A stretch of DNA of 64,000 bases from Naasia lichenicola (GTDB taxonomy: Bacteria > Actinomycetota > Actinomycetes > Actinomycetales > Microbacteriaceae): contig NZ_SSSM01000005.1 in the NCBI RefSeq assembly GCF_004801885.1, positions 930,001-994,000 of the forward strand, written 5' to 3'. The notes under the pieces were generated by a model that was given only the letters and a program-made list of their open reading frames with translations, made no database searches and was not told the origin of the DNA. Positions 1-7,954 of this stretch are shown one piece after another. The position numbers were made by a program, and so were the translations under genes. Numbering within the stretch: the first letter of the stretch is position 1; each line of letters starts with the position of its first letter.

Positions 1-1
1 G

Positions 2-169
2 CTGTCGGCGCTGCCTCCCGACCAACGACGCTGCTGGCTGCTGCGCGAAGTCGCCGGGTATGGTTACGACCGAATCGCCCAGGAGCTCGGGCTGCCCGTC
101 TCCACGGTGCGCGGGCTTCTCGCACGCAGCCGCAAGAGCCTGGTGCGCGAGATGGAGGCGTGGCGGTGA
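2..169 (+). CDS. ECF-type RNA polymerase sigma factor, C-terminal end only
   Basis: The window opens inside this gene, so only the last 55 residues are visible. They form a sigma-70 region 4 helix-turn-helix: LPPDQRRCWLLREVAGYGY, then IAQELGLPVSTVRGLLARSR. In group 4 (ECF) sigma factors this segment reads the -35 element. The stop TGA overlaps the GTG of the following Asp23-like gene, so the two are probably translationally coupled. The pairing suggests an envelope- or stress-responsive sigma factor co-transcribed with its effector genes. The N-terminal region 2 lies outside the window, so the exact ECF group cannot be assigned. Confidence 0.8.
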   Translation: MSALPPDQRRCWLLREVAGYGYDRIAQELGLPVSTVRGLLARSRKSLVREMEAWR

Positions 170-771
170 CCGACCCCATGATGCCTCCCGGAGATTCGCC
201 GCTCGACGAGCAGAACCTCGATGGCCACACCATCGAGGAGCTCAGCGACTACCTCGACAACGGGCGCCAGCCGACGGATCAGTCCATCGAGTCGTCCGCG
301 GGAGCGCAGAACGCCCTCGCCGCTCTGAGTCGGCTCCGCGCCCTCGCTCCACGCATCCTCGAGGCGGAGGCGAAAGCCGCGCCGGTCAGAGACGCGAGCT
401 GGTTCAAGCGGCTGCTCGACCAGATCGGCGTGCAGGCGCATGCCGGACGCGAAATCCCGATCCGTTCCGACCACCCGGAAGCCCAGCTGTCCATCACCGA
501 AGGGGCCGTGCGGGCAATCGTCCGGGCCGTGGGCGACGAGATCGACGGAGTGCTCGTCGAGCGATGCCGTCTGGACGGGGACGTCGAGACCTCGGGCGAG
601 CCGGTGTCGGTGGTGATCGACGTCTCCATCTACGCGGATGCCGAAGCCAGCTCCGTCATCGACGAGCTGCGTCGCGGGGTCGAGTCAGCCCTCTCGCGGC
701 ATACGGAGCTCAACGTCTCGGGTGTGGACATCGTCGTCCGCGACTTCGAGAAGGACCCGGAGGAAGACTGA
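160..771 (+). CDS. Asp23/Gls24 family envelope stress protein
   Basis: 203 aa. The C-terminal half (about residues 105-200: SITEGAVRAIVRAVGDEID, VSVVIDVSIYADAEASSVID, VDIVVRDFEKDPEED) has the alternating strand and helix pattern of Asp23/Gls24 (DUF322) proteins, which in Gram-positives sit at the membrane and respond to envelope or alkaline stress. The first 100 residues are acidic and helical, with a HTIEELSDYLDNGR segment like the small helical bundles found in anti-sigma-like proteins. This two-part layout is common in actinobacterial members. The GTG start overlaps the sigma factor stop, and the stop TGA shares one base with the next ATG, so three genes form a tight operon. Confidence 0.8.
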   Translation: MAVTDPMMPPGDSPLDEQNLDGHTIEELSDYLDNGRQPTDQSIESSAGAQNALAALSRLRALAPRILEAEAKAAPVRDASWFKRLLDQIGVQAHAGREIPIRSDHPEAQLSITEGAVRAIVRAVGDEIDGVLVERCRLDGDVETSGEPVSVVIDVSIYADAEASSVIDELRRGVESALSRHTELNVSGVDIVVRDFEKDPEED

Positions 772-1106
772 TGGGCTACAGCACCCCTGACGACCTCAAC
801 TATCGGCTGACGCAGATGCTGCGGAAGGTCCCCGGCGTCACGGCCGTGTACGCGACCGCGCCGGTGCTGCCCAAAGTGCTCAGCACCGTGGTCGAGGTGA
901 TCAAGAACGAGCCGACTGCCGTTCACCTGGTGACCATCCGCGATGCGGACGGCGGCATCGACATCGACGCATACGTCGGAGTCTCCGCCGATGAAGCCGC
1001 ACCGGACGTCTGCCGCCGCGCCCATGACGCGATCCGCGAGTACGTCGCGGGCAACCACGACCTTCCCGCTCGCGCCGTGAAGGTCAAGATCGGCCGCGTG
1101 GGCTGA
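771..1106 (+). CDS. small protein of the Asp23 stress operon
   Basis: 111 aa, starting at an ATG that shares one base with the stop of the Asp23-like gene (TGATG). No signal peptide or membrane segment is visible. The sequence (DDLNYRLTQMLRKVPGVTAV, VHLVTIRDADGGIDIDAYVG, AVKVKIGRVG) alternates strands and helices and resembles the core of Asp23-like domains, including the closing V-K-V-K-I-x-x-V strand. A diverged second Asp23-like subunit is therefore plausible. The family is inferred from operon context and pattern only; the function is unknown. Confidence 0.6.
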   Translation: MGYSTPDDLNYRLTQMLRKVPGVTAVYATAPVLPKVLSTVVEVIKNEPTAVHLVTIRDADGGIDIDAYVGVSADEAAPDVCRRAHDAIREYVAGNHDLPARAVKVKIGRVG

Positions 1107-1283
1107 CGCCGCCCTCGGTCTTCTCGGTGTCGAAAGTCTTCGACCCAATCTCGTGACACTTTCGCGCCTCGCTCCGTCCTTTAGGTGAGGGTGACTTCCG
1201 GCAGGCGCCTCGCGCCGACCGGGTCACCCGCATGCCCGAAACGACCCATCATGTCGGCCCCCGCTGACGGAAACGAGCAGCAC

Positions 1284-2048
1284 ATGTTTGACGTCCAGAA
1301 CCCCTCATCGATCATCGGAGCTCCCGTCCTCGGCTCCCAGGACAGCAAGATCGGCACGGTCGGCCAGGTCTACCTCGACACCGCTACGTCGGCGCCGAAG
1401 TGGATCACCGTCCGCACCGGTCTCTTCGGCACCTCCGAGTCATTCGCCCCGCTCGACGCGGCGAGCTGGGATGGCGAGAACGTTCGGCTGCCACTCGACA
1501 AGGACTATGTCAAGGACGCTCCGCGCATCGACGCCGACTCCGCCCTGTCGGCTGAGGAGGAGGACGCCCTCTACACCTATTACGGTTCCGGACAGGACAG
1601 CCAGTCCGCCCAGCCGTCCGCCTTCGGGAGCGAGGGCTACGACACCTCCGGCCCCACGACCGACGACGCGATGACCCGCTCCGAGGAGCGCCTGCACGTC
1701 GGCACCGAGACCGTCGAGACCGGCCGTGCCCGCCTGCGCAAGCACATCGTCACCGAGCAGCAGACCGTCACCGTCCCGGTCTCGCACGAGGAGATCCGCG
1801 TCGTGCGCGAGCCCATCACCGGCGACAACGTCGACAGCGCACTGGCCGGTCCCGAGCTCAGCGAAGAGGAGCACGAAGTGGTCCTCAGCGAGGAGCGCGT
1901 CGTCGTCGGCAAGGAGACCGTCCCGGTCGAGCGGGTGAGCCTGGGCACCACAACCGTGACCGAGCAGGAGCAGGTCGACGCCGAGGTCCGCAAGGAGGTC
2001 ATCGACGCCGACGTCCCCGACGAGCGTGACCTCGGCGACCGCCGCTGA
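1284..2048 (+). CDS. PRC-barrel / YsnF-type (DUF2382) stress protein
   Basis: 254 aa from the chosen ATG. Residues 1-75 look like a PRC-barrel (IIGAPVLGSQDSKIGTVGQV, WITVRTGLFG). Residues 130-250 form a YsnF/DUF2382 region with two related blocks: RSEERLHVGTETVETGRARL and LSEERVVVGKETVPVERVSL. It is very acidic and soluble. DUF2382 proteins are linked to general stress responses in Bacillus and Actinobacteria, without a known activity. In-frame upstream starts exist at 1251 (ATG) and 1185 (GTG). I chose 1284 because the PRC-barrel begins directly there; the ribosome binding site is weak in every case. A hairpin follows the stop. Confidence 0.75.
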   Translation: MFDVQNPSSIIGAPVLGSQDSKIGTVGQVYLDTATSAPKWITVRTGLFGTSESFAPLDAASWDGENVRLPLDKDYVKDAPRIDADSALSAEEEDALYTYYGSGQDSQSAQPSAFGSEGYDTSGPTTDDAMTRSEERLHVGTETVETGRARLRKHIVTEQQTVTVPVSHEEIRVVREPITGDNVDSALAGPELSEEEHEVVLSEERVVVGKETVPVERVSLGTTTVTEQEQVDAEVRKEVIDADVPDERDLGDRR

Positions 2049-2096
2049 TCGCCCAAGCCCACCAGCTCTCTTCCCGTTCCTCCATCACAGCAAACG

Positions 2097-2129
2097 GGGC
2101 TCGGGTGTCGATGACGGCACCCCGAGCCC
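2097..2129 (+). terminator. hairpin after the PRC-barrel gene
   Basis: GGGCTCGGGTG pairs with CACCCCGAGCCC across a 10-base loop with one bulged G. It lies between the PRC-barrel gene and the next gene on the same strand. There is no clear T tract, so it could terminate or partly attenuate read-through. Confidence 0.5.
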
Positions 2130-2160
2130 TCCTCCCTGACCACCCCTGAAAGGCATTCCC

Positions 2161-2910
2161 ATGCAAGCAACGCTCCTCGGCGGTCTCGCGACCGTCATCG
2201 ACTTCGTCCCCAAGCTCCTGTTGTTCCTCGTCATCCTGATCGTCGGGCTGATCGTCGCCAAGGTCCTCTCGAAGGCGCTCGGCAAACTCCTCGAGCGGGT
2301 CGGCTTCGACCGCGTCGTCGAGCGCGGCGGGGTGAAGAAGGCGCTCCAGGGCTCCAAGCTCGATGCGTCGGACATCATCGCGAAGATCCTGTACTACACG
2401 CTGGTGCTCTTCGTCCTGCAGTTCGCATTCGGCGTCTTCGGGCCCAACCCCGTCAGCGATCTCCTGGCCGGAATCATCGCCTTCCTGCCGAAGATCATCG
2501 TCGCGATCATCATCGTCGTGATCGCCGCGGCCATCGCGGCCGGTGCGAAGACTCTCATCCAGGGCACCCTCGGCGGACTGTCCTACGGAAAGGTGATCGC
2601 CAACATCGCCAGCATCTTCATCCTGTTCCTCGGGATCACGGCTGCCCTCAACCAGATCGAGGTCGCGACGACGGTCACCACGCCGCTGCTGATCGCGGTG
2701 CTCGCGATCATCGCCGGGGTCATCATCGTCGGAGCCGGCGGCGGCCTGATCAAGCCGATGCAGGCGCGCTGGGAGGCGTACCTGAGCAAGGCCGAGGAGG
2801 AGGCTCCGAAGATCAAGGCTCAGGCCGACGGTGCGCCGAGCGTCGCCGACCAGGCGAAGGCCGCGGCCGCGCAGGTCAAGACGGCCACCCGCACGACGCC
2901 GCGAGTCTGA
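2161..2910 (+). CDS. membrane protein related to the MscS N-terminal TM-helix family
   Basis: 249 aa. The N-terminus carries a long hydrophobic helix (FVPKLLLFLVILIVGLIVAK) followed by a GxLLERVGFD turn, the pattern of the conserved TM helix repeat seen before the pore domain of MscS-like channels. Further hydrophobic spans occur at about residues 78-96, 103-124, 145-165 and 178-200. The last 50 residues are soluble and Ala/Lys-rich. The C-terminal MscS beta domain is missing, so this is a short relative and not a proven mechanosensitive channel. It sits between stress-protein genes and is followed by a strong hairpin. Confidence 0.7.
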   Translation: MQATLLGGLATVIDFVPKLLLFLVILIVGLIVAKVLSKALGKLLERVGFDRVVERGGVKKALQGSKLDASDIIAKILYYTLVLFVLQFAFGVFGPNPVSDLLAGIIAFLPKIIVAIIIVVIAAAIAAGAKTLIQGTLGGLSYGKVIANIASIFILFLGITAALNQIEVATTVTTPLLIAVLAIIAGVIIVGAGGGLIKPMQARWEAYLSKAEEEAPKIKAQADGAPSVADQAKAAAAQVKTATRTTPRV

Positions 2911-2926
2911 TCGCAGCAGCACCTAT

Positions 2927-2972
2927 GAGCCGCGTCCGGCCGTCGAGTGATCTCGCGGGCCGGACGCGGCTC
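2927..2972 (+). terminator. rho-independent-type terminator
   Basis: A perfect 15-base inverted repeat (GAGCCGCGTCCGGCC and its complement) with a 16-base loop, followed by TTC. It begins 16 bases after the stop of the TM-helix protein gene and precedes the next small gene. Confidence 0.7.
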
Positions 2973-3003
2973 TTCATCAGAGACGAAGGGAAAGGGCGGC
3001 GCC

Positions 3004-3198
3004 ATGTGGACCCTGCTCTATGAGGACCGCAGCTACGACGTCTCGATTCTGGATGCGCACCGGCTGCAGGCAGCTCTGAAGGAGGCGGACGACGGCGTGC
3101 AGAACGGCTCATTCGTCTTCTCACCGCTCGGTGCCGCCGGGCTCGTCGCGATACCTCTCGCGCTCAGGAATGCCATCAGCCTCACCTTCGAGGAGTAG
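3004..3198 (+). CDS. small hypothetical protein (64 aa)
   Basis: 64 aa beginning MWTLLYEDRSYDVSILDAHR. The ATG follows a purine-rich GAAGGGAAAGGG stretch that can serve as ribosome binding site, which is why I chose this start. No signal peptide is visible. A moderately hydrophobic patch (GAAGLVAIPLALRNAI) lies near the C-terminus. I do not recognise the family. It stands alone between two hairpin-bounded genes on the same strand. Confidence 0.5.
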   Translation: MWTLLYEDRSYDVSILDAHRLQAALKEADDGVQNGSFVFSPLGAAGLVAIPLALRNAISLTFEE

Positions 3199-3266
3199 GC
3201 GCGCCACCAGCCTGCCCCCGGCTCGGGGGCTGTGCTGATCGAGCCGATTCTGGGATCGTCGGAATC

Positions 3267-3878
3267 GTGCTGGATGAGACCGATGTTGTGGTCGTGCGTC
3301 CCCTCATCTCCAAGCTTCTGACCCGGTACTGGATCAGCGCGCTCTGCATGGGACTTCCGCCCGTGATCACGCTCTACGTCTTCAGCCTGGCGGCAGGAGA
3401 GTGGGCCTACGTGCTGCTTCTGCACGTGATCCCCACGGCCATCGGCTTCGTCCTGACGATGTCCCTGCGTCGTTCTCGCGTCGTCCTGTCGCCGGAAGGC
3501 ATCACTGAGACGGACCTCTTCACCGCGCCCGTGTCCACCCCTCGTGCCGAGATGAGCTCGATCCTGATGGTGCCGGTCACGGACGGCAATTCATCGACGG
3601 CCCACAACCACCTGTTCCTGTTCGACCACGACGGGCGGACCCGACTGCGGATGCGGGGGGCGTTCTGGGGTGAGGAGGCGCTCGAGAACGTGGTCCGATC
3701 GTTCGATCTGCCGGTCGTCCGGGTGGAGAAGGTCGCGACGATGTCCGATCTGCGGGCCGAATACGGCTCTGCGATCTATTGGCGCGAACGGCACCCGTAC
3801 CTGCTGGGGGTCGTCATCGGCATAGGGATCGTCGTCCTCACCGGCCCCGTGCTCTGGATGGTGGATTCCTTCCTGTAG
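3267..3878 (+). CDS. membrane protein with a PH-like domain, function unknown
   Basis: 203 aa from a GTG. Two hydrophobic helices near the N-terminus (about residues 20-40 and 46-64) are followed by a beta-rich segment (RVVLSPEGITETDLFTAPVS, HNHLFLFDHDGRTRLRMRGA) resembling bacterial PH-like domains, and a final membrane helix at about residues 178-200. The GITE turn after a membrane anchor is typical of PH domains of this kind. It is probably an inner-membrane protein with a cytoplasmic beta domain. No enzyme motif is seen. Confidence 0.55.
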   Translation: MLDETDVVVVRPLISKLLTRYWISALCMGLPPVITLYVFSLAAGEWAYVLLLHVIPTAIGFVLTMSLRRSRVVLSPEGITETDLFTAPVSTPRAEMSSILMVPVTDGNSSTAHNHLFLFDHDGRTRLRMRGAFWGEEALENVVRSFDLPVVRVEKVATMSDLRAEYGSAIYWRERHPYLLGVVIGIGIVVLTGPVLWMVDSFL

Positions 3879-3944
3879 CCCGGGTTCGACGTCGGGTCTC
3901 GCCCGGAATCACGCCGGCGCCTAGACGCCGATACAGTGACTTCC

Positions 3945-4385
3945 GTGTCTGTGCAGTCTGGATCGCTGTCATCCGTCGTCTACTCCAGCACCGAAGCCCT
4001 GCCCTTCAGCGACGAGGATCTGGTCGCGCTGCTGGGCGTGAGTCGCAGGAACAATGAGCGCAACTCCCTGACGGGCATGCTGCTCTACCGAGAGGGCCGC
4101 TTCCTCCAGGTGCTGGAAGGCCCGCCCGAGGCCGTCGAGTCGCGGCTGGCCATCATCCGAAGCGACGATCGTCATCAGAGCATGCGGATCATGTTCGAGG
4201 AGAAGCTCGACGAGCGTCAGTTCGCCGGCTGGGCCATGGGGTTCCCGGCCGATTCGATCGATGACCCGTCAGGCATCCCGGGCTACCTCAGTACCTTCGA
4301 CAACCTGGCCTCCGACCCGGACTCCACCATCACTCTCCGCATCACCAAGGAGCTCATCAAATGGTTCGAGGACCGTTCCAGCTGA
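3945..4385 (+). CDS. BLUF-domain blue-light sensor protein
   Basis: 146 aa from GTG 3945. The BLUF fold (FAD-binding blue-light sensor) spans about residues 8-100 and keeps the photochemical residues: Tyr13 in VVYSS, Asn37 in RRNNERNSLTG, Gln55 in FLQVLEG, and Trp96/Met98 in FAGWAMGF. About 45 residues follow with no recognised output domain, so it is a stand-alone BLUF protein that probably signals through a partner. A GTG at 3936 is also in frame, but a -10-like TACAGT at 3932-3937 overlaps it. A leaderless start at 3945 fits better. Confidence 0.85.
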   Translation: MSVQSGSLSSVVYSSTEALPFSDEDLVALLGVSRRNNERNSLTGMLLYREGRFLQVLEGPPEAVESRLAIIRSDDRHQSMRIMFEEKLDERQFAGWAMGFPADSIDDPSGIPGYLSTFDNLASDPDSTITLRITKELIKWFEDRSS

Positions 4386-4509
4386 GGGTTGACATGGCCA
4401 CGGTCCGTGGCGCCACACCCGTTCCGCCCGGGTTCTGAGCGGGTCTCATCACCGCGGCACACCGCGTCCATGCGCCCCCGGACGGGTCGCGGCTGACACG
4501 CTCTGGCGT

Positions 4510-4902
4510 ATGCCGAAGCTTCCTCGACCCGTCACCGGCCTTCTCGCCGCGGTGCTCGCTGCCTGCGCCCTGAGTGGGTGCGCCTCTGTCGCCTCCCCGT
4601 CGATCGAGATGCTCGAACGCGAATGGGCACATGGCGAGGCTCGGATCACCTTCGCCGATGACGGCACCTGGTCGGGCTCAGCGCTGCCGAGCGCGATGAT
4701 CGCGGAATCCGTCGGGTCGGACGGCACCTTCGAAGGCGGCGGCACGTGGTCCGCCGACGACACCGATCGCGACGATCAGGTGATCACGCTGACCGCGCCA
4801 TCAGGTGAGACCTTCGAGCTCCACCTCATCTACGACAGCTGGCGCGGGTATCAGGTGGAGACCCCGCCAGGAGGGGCGGAGATCGCGTTCACGCCGCGCT
4901 GA
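4510..4902 (+). CDS. putative lipoprotein, function unknown
   Basis: 130 aa with a bacterial lipoprotein signal: a short basic N-terminus, a hydrophobic stretch (VTGLLAAVLAACALSGC) and lipobox LSGC with Cys at about residue 24. The mature part is beta-rich with GTW repeats (ITFADDGTWSG, FEGGGTWSAD, ITLTAPSGETFEL), suggesting a small beta-barrel or META-like fold outside the membrane. No enzyme motif is visible. It appears to be a single-gene unit. Confidence 0.65.
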   Translation: MPKLPRPVTGLLAAVLAACALSGCASVASPSIEMLEREWAHGEARITFADDGTWSGSALPSAMIAESVGSDGTFEGGGTWSADDTDRDDQVITLTAPSGETFELHLIYDSWRGYQVETPPGGAEIAFTPR

Positions 4903-4982
4903 CCGTGTGATGTCCGCCCTCACCAGGCGAGGCGGAAGCCGCGGGCGACTGGTTCCCACGGGTGAAGGCGGATCGGTCGGTG

Positions 4983-5012
4983 TTGACACCGAGAGCTGCT
5001 GCGCCGTACTTT
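4983..5012 (+). promoter_or_regulatory. probable leaderless promoter of the ArsR-family gene
   Basis: TTGACA at 4983-4988 and TACTTT at 5007-5012 with an 18-base spacer. Transcription would begin at about 5019, which is the A of the ATG, so the mRNA would have no leader and no ribosome binding site. Confidence 0.5.
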
Positions 5013-5018
5013 CTGCTT

Positions 5019-5354
5019 ATGGAAAATACGCGGGAGCGGGAGGATTCTCTGGGATCCCTGTTTCTCGCACTCGCCGACCCCACCCGCAGGCGGCTGGTCG
5101 ACGAGCTGCGATCGGGCGACGCGACGGTGGGTGAGCTCGCGACTCGGCTGCAGATCGGCACCCCGTCGGTCTCGAAGCATCTCACCGTGCTCGAGAGCGC
5201 CGGACTGATCTCGCGACACCGCGAGGCGCAGTGGCGACGGTGCCGGCTCGAGGCAGCGGCGTTCGCGCGCCTGCGCGAGTGGGTCGATCACTACGAGTCG
5301 CTCTGGACCTCGAGCCTGGACCGTCTTGAAGCCCGGCTGCGGGACGAGGCGTAG
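5019..5354 (+). CDS. ArsR-family winged-helix repressor
   Basis: 111 aa winged helix (LFLALADPTRRRLVDELRSG, VGELATRLQIGTPSVSKHLT, AGLISRHREAQWRRCRL). The recognition helix is SVSKHLTVLESAGLI. The metal-binding ELCVCDL motif of arsenic-type ArsR proteins is absent. This subtype commonly controls an adjacent AHSA1/SRPBCC gene, as here. ATG 5019 is preferred over an in-frame codon at 4962 because a -35/-10 pair points exactly to 5019. The stop TAG shares one base with the next GTG start. It probably represses its own three-gene operon. Confidence 0.85.
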   Translation: MENTREREDSLGSLFLALADPTRRRLVDELRSGDATVGELATRLQIGTPSVSKHLTVLESAGLISRHREAQWRRCRLEAAAFARLREWVDHYESLWTSSLDRLEARLRDEA

Positions 5355-5866
5355 TGCGCGCGGCGCAGGTGACCCGTGTGCAGAACGGACTGGATGTCAC
5401 GCGAGAGCTGCCGGCGGATGTGCCGCGCATCTTCCGCGCGCTGTCCGACCCCGACGAGCTCTCCCTCTGGTGGGGCCCTCCGGGATACCCGATGGTGAGC
5501 TGCACCATCGACTTCCGGCCCGGGGGAGTCTGGCATTACCTGCTCCGCGGAGAGCTCACGAAAGAGGAGTTCTGGGCGCGCGCCGTCTATACCGAGATCG
5601 TCGAACCGACGAGGCTGCGGTACTGGGAGACCCCGTCGGATTCAGCGGGCGGCGTTGCGGCCGGTCGTCCACCGGCGGACGTCGCCATCAATCTCGCGCC
5701 CGCCCCGGATGTCGCCACCACCACGCTGACCATCCGCATCCGCCATCGGTCGGCGCTCGACCGGGACCGCGCACTGAAGCTCGGAATCGAATCCGGACTC
5801 AGCCGGGCGCTCGACGCCCTCGACCTCCTCCTGGTCGCAGACAGTTCGGAAAGGCAGCACCCATGA
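5354..5866 (+). CDS. SRPBCC/AHSA1-type domain protein
   Basis: 170 aa, one START-like helix-grip domain: VTRELPADVPRIFRALSDPD, LSLWWGPPGYP, FRPGGVWHYLL, with a long C-terminal helix (LGIESGLSRALDALDLLL). AHSA1-type proteins bind hydrophobic ligands or act as co-chaperones; no ligand can be named. It overlaps the ArsR gene by one base and the hydrolase by four (ATGA), so all three are one operon. ArsR-AHSA1 pairs are common in Actinobacteria and Bacilli. Confidence 0.8.
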   Translation: MRAAQVTRVQNGLDVTRELPADVPRIFRALSDPDELSLWWGPPGYPMVSCTIDFRPGGVWHYLLRGELTKEEFWARAVYTEIVEPTRLRYWETPSDSAGGVAAGRPPADVAINLAPAPDVATTTLTIRIRHRSALDRDRALKLGIESGLSRALDALDLLLVADSSERQHP

Positions 5867-6633
5867 CCGAGTTCGCCACGTCGGCCGACGGCACCCGGAT
5901 CGGCTTCCACGTGCACGGTGACGGTCCGGTTCTGCTACTCGTCGACGGCGCGATGTGCTCTCGCGCGGGCGGACCGATGCCCGCGATAGCGGAAGCGATC
6001 GGCGACACCCGTCGTGTCGTCGTCTACGACCGGCGAGGCCGAGGCGAATCCGGCGACACCGCCCCGTACGCGGTCGAGCGCGAGATCGAGGACGTCGCGG
6101 CGATCGGCGCCGCCGTCGGCGGACCGCTTGCTCTGTTCGGGATCTCCTCCGGTGGAGCGCTGGCCCTGCGCGCGGCGGGCGCCCTCAGCATCGTTACCCG
6201 TGTCGCCGTCTACGAGCCTCCGTTCATGCCCGAACCGGCCCTTGCAGGTGCACGGACCTACACCGCCGAACTCGCACGCGCGCTGCGGCACGGCGATCGA
6301 GGTGCCGCGGTCGAGGCATTCCTCCGCCGCGTCGGGGTGGCTCCGGACGCCGTCGTCGGCGTACGTCGATCGCCGGCGTGGCCGGGCATGGAAGCGCTCG
6401 CGCCCACCCTCGCCTACGACGACGCCGTCATGGGCGACAGCAGGGTCCCCGACCTGACGTCGCTGCGGGCCGACGTGCTCGCCCTGGCGGGCGGAGCCTC
6501 GCCCGACTTCCTGCACTATGGAGCGCAGACAGTGGCTGCGCGGTCCGGTGGACGATTCGAGGTGCTCGCTCACCAGACGCACGACATCACCCCGGCCGCC
6601 GCCGCCGAGGCACTCGCCGACTTCCTGGACTGA
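5863..6633 (+). CDS. alpha/beta hydrolase
   Basis: 256 aa alpha/beta hydrolase. The nucleophile elbow is G-I-S-S-G with Ser95; YDRRGRGESG around residues 55-63 is the typical loop after strand 4; the C-terminal HQTHDITP supplies the likely catalytic His. There is no signal peptide, so the enzyme is cytoplasmic. Third gene of the ArsR operon, starting inside the stop of the AHSA1 gene. The substrate is unknown. Its end faces the HEAT-repeat gene with only 12 bases between the two stops. Confidence 0.8.
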   Translation: MTEFATSADGTRIGFHVHGDGPVLLLVDGAMCSRAGGPMPAIAEAIGDTRRVVVYDRRGRGESGDTAPYAVEREIEDVAAIGAAVGGPLALFGISSGGALALRAAGALSIVTRVAVYEPPFMPEPALAGARTYTAELARALRHGDRGAAVEAFLRRVGVAPDAVVGVRRSPAWPGMEALAPTLAYDDAVMGDSRVPDLTSLRADVLALAGGASPDFLHYGAQTVAARSGGRFEVLAHQTHDITPAAAAEALADFLD

Positions 6634-6645
6634 GCGGGGCCGGGG

Positions 6646-7311
6646 CTACGCCCCGTCGTCATCTCGGATCAGCACCTCGTGCTGTGCCTCGAACATCGCG
6701 CTCTCGAATGTCTCATCCGCATTCCTCACGAGGTGCAGGGTGGCGAGCGCGTGCAGGAGCGCCCTGCCGTGCAGACGCTTCGTGGATTCCTCCAGAACCG
6801 GCTCGCTCACGGAGCCGAGGTCGACGAACGCACGGCTGAGGCTCTTGCGGAGCTCCCGGTCGCCTCGCCCGAGCTGACTCGTCAGGGCTGCGGCGAGATC
6901 GGCGCCGGCGTCGTCGGGGGAGAGGATCACGCCTGCGCGCCAGGCGCTCCGGGCGACACGGTCGTCCGCATCCTCCAGCAGTTCGGTCGTGATCGCGGTC
7001 CATCCGCGCGGATCTCCGATCTTCGACAGCGTGTGCAGCGCCTGACTGCGGGCCTGAGCCGAGCCTCCACGGAGTTCCTCGAGCAGCGGAGGAACAGCGG
7101 AGTCGACGGGATGGCGGACGAGCGCCCAGGTGAGCATGTCGCGGACGAAGAAGTCCGGCTCGATCGCGCACCGCCCGACGAGCACGGCGACGTACGCCGG
7201 ATTCGGGTGGGTTCCCGCAGCGAGCGCCGCTTGTAGCCGGGCGGAGGAGTCGAGGCTCGCCAACGCCTCAGCCAGGCGAGATGCCGCAGTCTCGTCATCC
7301 GTCCTGGTCAT
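6646..7311 (-). CDS. HEAT-repeat protein
   Basis: 221 aa made of roughly five helical HEAT-type repeats, for example DFFVRDMLTWALVRHPVDSA, ARSQALHTLSKIGDPRGWTA, DRVARSAWRAGVILSPDDAG and ELRKSLSRAFVDLGSVSEP. Such solenoids bind proteins or nucleic acids and have no catalytic site. ATG 7311 is chosen because GGAGAGGAG lies 4-12 bases upstream; an ATG 18 codons further upstream has no such signal. It is oriented against the alpha/beta hydrolase operon. Confidence 0.7.
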   Translation of the reverse strand: MTRTDDETAASRLAEALASLDSSARLQAALAAGTHPNPAYVAVLVGRCAIEPDFFVRDMLTWALVRHPVDSAVPPLLEELRGGSAQARSQALHTLSKIGDPRGWTAITTELLEDADDRVARSAWRAGVILSPDDAGADLAAALTSQLGRGDRELRKSLSRAFVDLGSVSEPVLEESTKRLHGRALLHALATLHLVRNADETFESAMFEAQHEVLIRDDDGA

Positions 7312-7495
7312 GTCGGGCTCCTCTCCGGTATCGCAGGAGGCGTCCTCCCGCGGCCTTCCGGTCATCCACTACCTTGCCCGGTCCGGCCTGGACGATCTCG
7401 AATGCGTCGAGGCGACCGACGGCGTTCCGCCCGCTGGTGGGCGATCGAGCATATTTCGAGAAGTGCGGGATCGGCTGCGTCCCTACGATGGCGGC

Positions 7496-7924
7496 ATGGC
7501 AGATGCAGCGGCAGCAGACACGTTCAGTCCTGAAGAGAAGAAGGCGATGCGCGAGCGTGCCAAGGAGCTGAAGGCCGCGGCCGGCAAGGAGGCGGACGCC
7601 GCGGCGAACGAGCAGGCGATCGCCAAGCTGCCCGACGATGAGCGCGAGCTCGCCGAGCTCATCCGCGGGATGGTCGTCGCTGCCGCGCCGCATCTCGACC
7701 CGAAGACCTACTACGGCTTCCCGGCCTGGGCACGCGATGGGAAGGTCATCTGCTTCTTCAAGCCGAAGTCGAAGTTCAAGGTCCGCTACTCGACCTTCGA
7801 ATTCGACACCGCGGCGACCCTTGACGACGGTGCGGCGTGGGTGACGGCGTTCGCGGTGACGAACGATCTCACCGAAGCCGACCTGGCCATGCTCGGCGGG
7901 TTGGTCGCGAAGGCGTCGAGCTGA
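7496..7924 (+). CDS. DUF1801/YdhG-like protein
   Basis: 142 aa. After a charged helical N-terminus rich in Ala, Lys and Glu (about 45 residues), the core AAPHLDPKTYYGFPAWARDG, VICFFKPKSKFKVRYSTFEF matches the DUF1801 (YdhG-like) beta-sandwich, which resembles frataxin and was proposed in Bacillus to carry iron. The start ATG has TACGAT 6-11 bases upstream and no ribosome binding site, consistent with a leaderless message. Function here is unproven. Confidence 0.6.
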   Translation: MADAAAADTFSPEEKKAMRERAKELKAAAGKEADAAANEQAIAKLPDDERELAELIRGMVVAAAPHLDPKTYYGFPAWARDGKVICFFKPKSKFKVRYSTFEFDTAATLDDGAAWVTAFAVTNDLTEADLAMLGGLVAKASS

Positions 7925-7954
7925 CTGCTGTGCGATGGGGACGAGAATCGTCAG

